From Paenibacillus sp. FSL H8-0537 (GTDB taxonomy: Bacteria > Bacillota > Bacilli > Paenibacillales > Paenibacillaceae), in contig NZ_CP150290.1 in the NCBI RefSeq assembly GCF_038051995.1, forward strand, positions 3,648,001 to 3,712,000: a stretch of 64,000 nucleotides of DNA. Reading direction: 5' to 3'. The translations under genes were made by a program, and so were the position numbers. Within the stretch, counting starts at the first letter, position 1. The number at the start of each line of letters is the position of its first letter. The notes below the pieces were generated by a model. The model made no database searches. It was given only the letters and a program-made list of their open reading frames with translations, and was not told where the DNA came from. Below, in pieces: positions 57,119 to 64,000 of this stretch.

Positions 57119-58084
57119 CTATACGGCTACAGGCGCTTTGATTGAAGGATGAGGCTGGTAGTCTTCCAGTACAATATCATCCACTTCCACATCAAATAAT
57201 GAGCTTACGGCTGGATTAATCCGTACTTGTGGAAGCTCGCGAGGCTCACGGGCAAGCTGCGTCTTAATCTGCTCCATATGGTTAGAATAAATATGCGCAT
57301 CACCAAGCGTATGCACAAATTCTCCTGGCTGCAAGCCGCATTCATGGGCAATAAGCAGTGTGAGCAAGGCATAGCTGGCAATATTAAAAGGAATTCCGAG
57401 AAATATATCTCCACTGCGCTGATACAGCTGGCAAGAAAGCTTGCCCTCTGATACGTAAAATTGAAACATCGTATGGCAAGGCGGTAGAGCCATATTTCTA
57501 GGAACATCCTCTGGGTTCCATGCGGAAACAATCATTCTGCGGGAATCGGGATTGGTCTTAATCGTATGAATAACATCCTTCAGTTGATCAATGGATTCGC
57601 CTTGCGAGGTTTTCCAGTCGCGCCACTGTTTGCCATATACATTACCCAGCTCTCCGTACTTTTCCGCAAAAGCATCATTGCGCAAAATTTGCTGCTTGAA
57701 CAGCTCCATTTGTTCCAAATAAAGCACATTAAAAGCTTCATCACTTTGCGAGCGCAGGCCAAAGCCCGTCATGTCTGGGCCTGTATAATCAGAGCTCTCA
57801 ATCCACTTCTTAAAAGCCCATTCATTCCATATATTATTATTGTGCTGGAGCAGGTAACGAATATTCGTATCGCCTTTTATAAACCACAACAGCTCGCTGA
57901 CAACCAGCTTAAACGGCACGCGCTTCGTCGTAATGAGCGGAAAGCCTTCGTTTAAGTTGAAGCGCATCTGGTAACCAAACGTGGAAATCGTTCCCGTTCC
58001 GGTACGATCTTCTTTGACCGTGCCGCGTTCCAGAACGCTGCGCAGCAGCTGCAAGTATTCGTTCTCACTAGTATGAACACTCAT
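57119..58084 (-). CDS. thyA: Thymidylate synthase
   Basis: 321-residue ThyA that makes dTMP from dUMP and methylene-tetrahydrofolate. The catalytic Cys is in [12 protein letters not shown]. Other hallmarks are [48 protein letters not shown] and GDAHIYSNH. An insertion of about 50 residues after [17 protein letters not shown] gives the longer Lactobacillus casei-like form rather than the 264-residue form. It is the first gene of the thyA-folA pair. Confidence 0.96.
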   Translation of the reverse strand: MSVHTSENEYLQLLRSVLERGTVKEDRTGTGTISTFGYQMRFNLNEGFPLITTKRVPFKLVVSELLWFIKGDTNIRYLLQHNNNIWNEWAFKKWIESSDYTGPDMTGFGLRSQSDEAFNVLYLEQMELFKQQILRNDAFAEKYGELGNVYGKQWRDWKTSQGESIDQLKDVIHTIKTNPDSRRMIVSAWNPEDVPRNMALPPCHTMFQFYVSEGKLSCQLYQRSGDIFLGIPFNIASYALLTLLIAHECGLQPGEFVHTLGDAHIYSNHMEQIKTQLAREPRELPQVRINPAVSSLFDVEVDDIVLEDYQPHPSIKAPVAV

Positions 58085-58211
58085 TCACTTACAACTCCTA
58101 TTTTGGACATATAGATTTGTATTATATCATTATAATCAATCATTTAAAATAGTTGCCTATGCTAATTCTGTATAAATTCTCACCCAAGCACATAATTATT
58201 AACTTTTCATT

Positions 58212-58246
58212 AAAAAAGGCCCGCAGGCTTCAGCAGCCGCGGGACC
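58212..58246 (-). terminator. Intrinsic terminator of the pdh operon
   Basis: On the minus strand GGTCCCGCGGCTG...GCCTGCGGGCC followed by TTTTTT. It lies about 60 bases past pdhD. Confidence 0.85.
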
Positions 58247-58303
58247 TCTTCTCTAGCCGCCGCAAATACGGCAGCTGCTATTTTATTGAAGCAAAGCAAT
58301 TAA

Positions 58304-59719
58304 TTACTTAAGAACCGTGTGGATCGGGTGACCAAGCGCTACTTCTGCAGCGTCAAGCACGATCTCACCTAGCGTTGGATGCGCATGGATAGTAAGAGCG
58401 ATATCCTCAAGCGTAGCGCCCATTTCAATTGCAAGACCAAGCTCAGCAATCATATTGGAAGCTTCCATACCAACGATATGTGCGCCGAGCACAAGACCGC
58501 TGTCTGCATCCGCAACGAGCTTAACGAAGCCTTCAGCCGCATTAAGCGACATTGCGCGCCCGTTGATAGCAAATGGGAATTTACCCACTTTAACATTATG
58601 CCCTTTGTCTTTTGCATCCTTCTCCGTGTAGCCAACGCTTGCGCATTCTGGATCGGAGAAGCAGACAGCAGGAACACATTTATAATCAATCACGCTAGGC
58701 AGGCCGGAAATCGCCTCTGCCGCTACGCGTCCCTCATACATTGCTTTGTGAGCAAGTGCAGGACCAGCAATAATATCGCCGATTGCATAGACGTTTTTGT
58801 TGCTAGTACGGCATTGATCGTCAACTTCAATCAGACCGCGCTCGCCAACTGTAATATTAGCCAGCTCAAGACCAAGATCGCCATCTGTGTTAGGACGACG
58901 GCCAACAGTAACCAGCAAGTAGTCCGCCGTTACTTTTTCTTCTTTGTCGCCAACTTTGTAAGTCAGTGTTACATCGTTATCCGTTTGCTCAGCACTTTGT
59001 GCAAGAGCTCCTGTTACGATATCCACTTTCGTACCTTTAAGCTTCTTAACGACAAGAGAAGACATGTCTTTATCAAAGCCTGGCAGGATGCTGTCTCCGC
59101 CCTCGATAACCGTTACTTTCGTACCGAATTTCGAGAACATTTGACCAAGCTCAATACCGATATAGCCGCCACCGATTACGATAACGCTTTTCGGCAGCTC
59201 AGGCAGCGACAAAGCTCCTGTAGAGGAGATAATACGCTTGCCATACGGGAATGCTTTCAGCTCAATTGGACGGGAGCCTGTAGCAATAATACAGTTTTTG
59301 AAACGGTAGCGCGGAGCTTCTTGATCGTTGAATACACGCGCTTCGTTATCATTGATGAACATCACTTCACCACTGAAAAACTGTACTTTGTTCGCTTTAA
59401 GCAAGGAGCCTACGCCGCCAGTCAATTTCTTGACAATGCCGCTTTTGAACTCCTGTACTTTACTCCAGTCAACCTTCACATCGCTAGCTGTAATACCGAA
59501 AGCGTCTGCGTGGCTGATGGACTCATACTGATGGGATGCGGAAATCAAAGCTTTGGACGGGATACAGCCCACGTTCAAGCACACACCGCCTACATATTCC
59601 TTATCTACACAAAGCACGCTTTGTCCCAATTGCGCAGCGCGGATTGCCGCTACGTAACCACCAGGACCTGCACCAATGACTAAAGTATCGATATCTAATG
59701 AAGCATCTCCAACAACCAT
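58304..59719 (-). CDS. pdhD: Dihydrolipoyl dehydrogenase (E3)
   Basis: 471-residue flavoenzyme that reoxidises lipoamide in the pyruvate dehydrogenase complex. The FAD motif is LVIGAGPGGYVAAIRAAQLG. The redox disulfide is GGVCLNVGCIPSKAL. The NAD motif is SVIVIGGGYIGIELGQMFSK. The C-terminal His-Glu pair is in HAHPTLGE. It follows pdhC by three bases, so it is co-translated with the E2 gene and probably serves other 2-oxoacid complexes as well. Confidence 0.96.
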   Translation of the reverse strand: MVVGDASLDIDTLVIGAGPGGYVAAIRAAQLGQSVLCVDKEYVGGVCLNVGCIPSKALISASHQYESISHADAFGITASDVKVDWSKVQEFKSGIVKKLTGGVGSLLKANKVQFFSGEVMFINDNEARVFNDQEAPRYRFKNCIIATGSRPIELKAFPYGKRIISSTGALSLPELPKSVIVIGGGYIGIELGQMFSKFGTKVTVIEGGDSILPGFDKDMSSLVVKKLKGTKVDIVTGALAQSAEQTDNDVTLTYKVGDKEEKVTADYLLVTVGRRPNTDGDLGLELANITVGERGLIEVDDQCRTSNKNVYAIGDIIAGPALAHKAMYEGRVAAEAISGLPSVIDYKCVPAVCFSDPECASVGYTEKDAKDKGHNVKVGKFPFAINGRAMSLNAAEGFVKLVADADSGLVLGAHIVGMEASNMIAELGLAIEMGATLEDIALTIHAHPTLGEIVLDAAEVALGHPIHTVLK

Positions 59720-59722
59720 CGT

Positions 59723-61045
59723 TTATACCTCCATAATGAACAGTTCTGGGTTGCCCAGCAACTGTTTAATGTAGTTCATAAAGTTTTGAGCGGTTGCGCC
59801 ATCGATTAGACGGTGGTCAAAGCTCAGTGACAGAGCCATTACAGGAGCAGCCACGATCTCGCCGTTGCGTACGATTGCTTTTTCGGAAATACGTCCAGTA
59901 CCGAGGATTGCAACTTCAGGGAAGTTGATAACCGGTGTAAAGAACATACCGCCTGCCGAACCGATATTGGAAATGGTAATCGTGCTGCCTCTCAGCTCGT
60001 TAGCCGAAAGCTTGCCGTCGCGTCCACGAACAGCCAGATCACGAATCGAGTCAGCCACTTTCCAAATGTTTTTGCGATCCGCATCTTCAATAACAGGAAC
60101 GATCAAGCCGTTGTCTGTATCTGTAGCAATACCGATGTTGTAATATTTGCGCAAAACGATTTCTTGATTAGCTTCATCAAGCGTCGCATTCATAATTGGG
60201 AATTCACGGGCAGCAGCTACGAGCGCCTTCACGATGAATGGCAAGTACGTAAGCTTAGCACCTTTCTTCTCTGCATAAGGCTTGTATTTCGCACGAAGTG
60301 CAACAAGCTCAGTAACGTCCACTTCATCCATGATCGTTACATGCGGAGCTGTATAAACGGATTTGGACATGGCGCCCGCAATAATTTTGCGAATGCCTTT
60401 GAATGGCAAGCGCTCTTCCGGACGATAAGCTGTACCAGCAGCAACTGGAGCTGCTTTCGCTTCGCCAGCACCTTTCGCAGCTACAGCTGCGTTGTCTTGC
60501 TGCTCAGCAGGAGCCGACGCTTGCTCGGACGCTGCAGGAGCAGAACCGTCAAAGCCTGTAACATCTTCACGCGTAATACGGCCGTTTTTGCCAGTGCCGC
60601 TTACTTGTGTCAAATCAACATTTTGCTCGCGAGCGAACTTGCGAACGCTTGGTGTAGCAAGCACAGAAGCATTTGTAGCTTTAGGAGCTTCTTTAGCTGC
60701 TTCTACTGCCGGAGCAGCTTTTGCCACTTCTGGAGCAGGGGCCGGAGCTGCTTCTTCCTTCTTAGGCTCTTCAGCTGCTGGAGCTGCTTGCTCAGGCACT
60801 TCGCCTTCAGCATCGATCAAAGCGACTACTTCACCTACATGGCAAACTTGGCCGTCTTTAACCAAAACTTCAAGCACCGTACCGTTAACTGGACAAGGCA
60901 CTTCAACAATCGCCTTGTCGTTTTGCACTTCCATAATAATGTCATCATCTGTTACTTTGTCGCCGGCTTTAATGTGCACTTTAATGATTTCGCCTTCGTG
61001 CAAGCCTTCGCCAAGCTCAGGGAAACGATATTCGAATTTAGCCAC
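59723..61045 (-). CDS. pdhC: Pyruvate dehydrogenase E2, dihydrolipoyl acetyltransferase
   Basis: 440-residue core subunit. One lipoyl domain covers residues 1-78 with the lipoylated Lys in [11 protein letters not shown]. An Ala/Pro/Glu-rich hinge follows, then a peripheral-subunit-binding domain ([19 protein letters not shown]) and a second hinge. The acetyltransferase domain ends with the catalytic His-Asp in [16 protein letters not shown]. It transfers acetyl groups to CoA. It sits between pdhB and pdhD in the classical order. Confidence 0.96.
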   Translation of the reverse strand: MAKFEYRFPELGEGLHEGEIIKVHIKAGDKVTDDDIIMEVQNDKAIVEVPCPVNGTVLEVLVKDGQVCHVGEVVALIDAEGEVPEQAAPAAEEPKKEEAAPAPAPEVAKAAPAVEAAKEAPKATNASVLATPSVRKFAREQNVDLTQVSGTGKNGRITREDVTGFDGSAPAASEQASAPAEQQDNAAVAAKGAGEAKAAPVAAGTAYRPEERLPFKGIRKIIAGAMSKSVYTAPHVTIMDEVDVTELVALRAKYKPYAEKKGAKLTYLPFIVKALVAAAREFPIMNATLDEANQEIVLRKYYNIGIATDTDNGLIVPVIEDADRKNIWKVADSIRDLAVRGRDGKLSANELRGSTITISNIGSAGGMFFTPVINFPEVAILGTGRISEKAIVRNGEIVAAPVMALSLSFDHRLIDGATAQNFMNYIKQLLGNPELFIMEV

Positions 61046-61060
61046 CGCGTGTATCCTCCT

Positions 61061-62038
61061 TTAGAAATCAAGTACTTTTTGGACAGCTGCAGAAATGCGG
61101 GCTACCGATGGAAGCCATGCATCCTCAACTTGCGCAAACGGATAAACGGTATCCGGACCTGCTACCCGAAGCACAGGAGCTTCCAAGTGCAGAATTGCTT
61201 TTTCATTGATTTGAGCGATTACTTCAGCGGCAACGCCGGAAGTTTTTTGTGCTTCTTGAACGACAATTGCACGGTTCGTTTTTTGGATAGAAGCGACAAT
61301 GGTATCGATATCGAGAGGCACAAGGGAACGAAGGTCGATAACTTCAGCCTTGATTCCTTGTTTCTCAAGCTCGTCAGCCGCTTTAACAGCCGTGTGAACC
61401 ATCAACCCGTAAGCAATAATTGTAACGTCGCTGCCTTCACGAACGACATTTGCTTTACCGATTTCAACTGTATATTCGCCTTCTGGCACTTCTGCACGGA
61501 AAGCATGATAAAGGTTCAAATGCTCCATGAAAAATACAGGGTCATTATCGCGAATAGCCGAGATAAGCAGACCTTTTGCATCGTAAGGATTGGATGGAAT
61601 AACAACTTTGATACCCGGTGTCTGTACAGCAAGACCTTCCAGGGAATCTGTGTGCAGCTCAGCTGCTTTCACGCCGCCGCCGAAAGGCGTACGGAATACG
61701 ATTGGCGAGTTGTAGCGTCCGCCGGAACGGTAGCGCATACGAGCCGCTTGAATAAACATTTGGTCCATCGCTTCATAGATGAAACCTACGAATTGGATTT
61801 CAGCAATTGGGCGGAAGCCTTGAATACCCATACCCACTGCCAAACCGCCGATAGCGGACTCCGCAAGCGGCGTATCAAATACGCGGTCTTCGCCAAATTC
61901 AGCTTGAAGGCCTTCGGTCGCACGGAACACGCCGCCGACTTTACCAACATCCTCGCCAAAAAGTAATACATTGGTATCCCGTTTAAGTTCAACGCGCATT
62001 GCGTCACGGATCGCTTCTTTCATGTTCATTTGAGCCAT
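61061..62038 (-). CDS. pdhB: Pyruvate dehydrogenase E1 beta subunit
   Basis: 325-residue E1 beta chain. Hallmarks are [39 protein letters not shown] and [19 protein letters not shown]. The C-terminal domain has [16 protein letters not shown]. With PdhA it forms the thiamine diphosphate-dependent decarboxylase. The gap to pdhA is 30 bases and to pdhC 15 bases, with no terminators. Confidence 0.96.
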   Translation of the reverse strand: MAQMNMKEAIRDAMRVELKRDTNVLLFGEDVGKVGGVFRATEGLQAEFGEDRVFDTPLAESAIGGLAVGMGIQGFRPIAEIQFVGFIYEAMDQMFIQAARMRYRSGGRYNSPIVFRTPFGGGVKAAELHTDSLEGLAVQTPGIKVVIPSNPYDAKGLLISAIRDNDPVFFMEHLNLYHAFRAEVPEGEYTVEIGKANVVREGSDVTIIAYGLMVHTAVKAADELEKQGIKAEVIDLRSLVPLDIDTIVASIQKTNRAIVVQEAQKTSGVAAEVIAQINEKAILHLEAPVLRVAGPDTVYPFAQVEDAWLPSVARISAAVQKVLDF

Positions 62039-62068
62039 GATCTATAGTTCCTCCTTCGTTAAAGGCTA

Positions 62069-63157
<1,089 letters not shown>

Positions 63158-63206
63158 TCACCTCAATCATTAATATTTGAATATTACAGTACTCTGTTAT
63201 AGAATT

Positions 63207-63236
63207 ATTATAAACCTGTTTAACAAAAATGGTCAA
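63207..63236 (-). promoter_or_regulatory. Promoter of the pdhABCD operon
   Basis: On the minus strand TTGACC (63231-63236) and TATAAT (63207-63212) with an 18-base spacer, about 60 bases before pdhA. It fits the housekeeping sigma factor. Confidence 0.8.
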
Positions 63237-63302
63237 AGCAAAAAGCAAAAAATACGTTGTATTTTCAACGCTTATGCCCTTTTTGTTAAGAAATTGTATA
63301 TG

Positions 63303-63344
63303 TAACAGCTGTTAAAAAGTTATGTAACAGCATAATACAATGTT
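63303..63344. promoter_or_regulatory. Palindromic motifs in the pdhA-esterase intergenic region
   Basis: A perfect 12-base palindrome TAACAGCTGTTA (63303-63314) is followed by TTATGTAACAGCATAA, whose arms TTATG and CATAA also pair. TGTAACAG occurs twice. These could be a regulator site for pdh or for the esterase gene. The rest of this 308-base stretch holds only the pdh promoter. Confidence 0.45.
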
Positions 63345-63456
63345 GAAACTATGGAGCCTGTACAGCCTTTCCGTCTGCTGCCGAACCCGCATCACTATGG
63401 CATCTATCTATTGTTTACCCACATGCTCCCATTCCATTCAACCAACGGAGGAAGAA

Positions 63457-64000
63457 ATGATGACAGATGAACGTTATTTGAAACGCACCGTCCTCAGGGA
63501 AACGGTTGCAAGCAACTATTTGCAAGATGGCCAGCGCTCGCTTCGCGTCTATTTGCCGCCCGGCTACAATGAGCTGCTGAGCTACCCCGTCGTCTACTGC
63601 CAGGACGGAGAAGATTTTTTCAACTTCGGCCGTATAGCGACGACGGCGAACCGCATTATTTTGGATGAAGGCGTGGAGCCCTTCATTATTGTTGGCGTCG
63701 ATGTGAATAAAACATTCCGCACAGCGGAATATGCTCCTGACGGAGACCGCCATGAGGCTTATGTCCGCTTTTTCGGCGAGGAGCTGCTTCCCTATATAGA
63801 AGCAAAATATCCGGTCCGTCGTGAGGCCGAGCATCGCGTACTTGCCGGCGATTCGCTTGGCGGCACCATCTCCTTTCATCTTGCGCTAGCCTATCCGGAG
63901 CTGTTTAGCCGCGTGCTTTCCTTGTCAGGCGCCTATTTCGAGCGCTCGCTTGAAATTATGGCTGCTCAGAATGATCTTTCCTGGCTGGAGCTCTACATGA
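63457..64000 (+). CDS. Alpha/beta-hydrolase esterase, Esterase D/Fes-like (3' end outside window)
   Basis: At least 181 residues of a PF00756-type esterase. It begins MMTDERYLKRTVLRETVASN, with GGAGGAAG before the ATG. The core shows VYLPPGYNELLSYPVVYCQDG, the nucleophile elbow VLAGDSLGGTISFHLALAYP with the Ser, and VLSLSGAYFE. The acid and His of the triad lie beyond the window. Relatives cleave short esters or siderophore esters; no siderophore genes are visible here. It is divergent from pdhA. Confidence 0.85.
   Translation, partial: MMTDERYLKRTVLRETVASNYLQDGQRSLRVYLPPGYNELLSYPVVYCQDGEDFFNFGRIATTANRIILDEGVEPFIIVGVDVNKTFRTAEYAPDGDRHEAYVRFFGEELLPYIEAKYPVRREAEHRVLAGDSLGGTISFHLALAYPELFSRVLSLSGAYFERSLEIMAAQNDLSWLELYM

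Noticed and set aside
58379..59683. Plus-strand open frame of 434 codons
   Set aside because: Antisense to pdhD, which has every catalytic motif; the plus frame has no ribosome binding site or recognisable domain.
60164..61966. Plus-strand open frame of 600 codons
   Set aside because: It lies wholly antisense to pdhC and pdhB, is rich in Phe, Cys, Ser and Asn from reversed codons and matches no family.

Overview
The window looks like a chromosomal segment of a Paenibacillus-type, spore-forming, low-to-mid-GC Firmicute. Ribosome binding sites are strong GGAGG types. Sugar ABC transporters sit beside a YesM-type kinase and a YesN-type AraC regulator. A SleB-type cortex hydrolase, a YpdA-type bacillithiol disulfide reductase, an XerS-type recombinase and a pdhABCD block are all present. 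I see no rRNA, tRNA, CRISPR array or intact transposase.

Bases 1-22,200 are mainly a minus-strand carbohydrate locus. From right to left it reads: two-subunit FAD/Fe-S 2-hydroxyacid (glycolate-type) oxidase, GH78 alpha-L-rhamnosidase, sensor kinase, then one apparent transcription unit. That unit holds a sugar-binding lipoprotein, two permeases, an AraC response regulator, a GH127-type glycosidase, an Asp/Glu-racemase-family protein, a RuBisCO-like protein, a four-carbon-acid-sugar (DUF1537) kinase and a GH2 beta-galactosidase, ending at a strong terminator near 880-900. The glycosidases lack signal peptides, so oligosaccharides would be imported and cut inside the cell. The kinase plus RuBisCO-like pair recalls the known route for 3-oxo-isoapionate (from apiose). 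With rhamnosidase, galactosidase and GH127 genes beside it, this is a candidate system for branched-sugar-containing pectin side chains such as rhamnogalacturonan II. This is the most interesting part of the window.

Bases 22,200-27,500 hold a divergent FadR/GntR regulator with a clean palindromic operator. Next comes a second sugar ABC transporter that looks decayed: one permease has an internal deletion and a nonsense codon, the other has a frameshift, and the binding-protein gene has lost its start signals. A TetR/DUF3995 pair with a double operator follows. Bases 27,900-33,700 hold cell-wall hydrolases (GH25, SleB), XerS, a conserved hypothetical, YpdA and a thioredoxin-reductase-like flavoprotein.

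Bases 33,700-39,100 form an AT-richer accessory stretch: an acetyltransferase, a DUF3626 protein, two small secreted proteins (one a bulb-lectin type), an HxlR relic, a DUF2834 protein and a recurring 12-base motif.

Bases 39,100-64,000 are mostly housekeeping. They include a MoxR/DUF58/DUF4129 operon, a YdjC deacetylase, an aminoglycoside-phosphotransferase-like kinase, an APC permease, a membrane-tethered receiver protein, a PhnC-like orphan ATPase, a small gene under a perfect LexA box, topB, gltD, thyA-folA and pdhABCD. The window ends in a truncated esterase. A structured dispersed repeat occurs as a tandem pair near 23.1-23.3 kb and singly near 28.7 and 50.7 kb.
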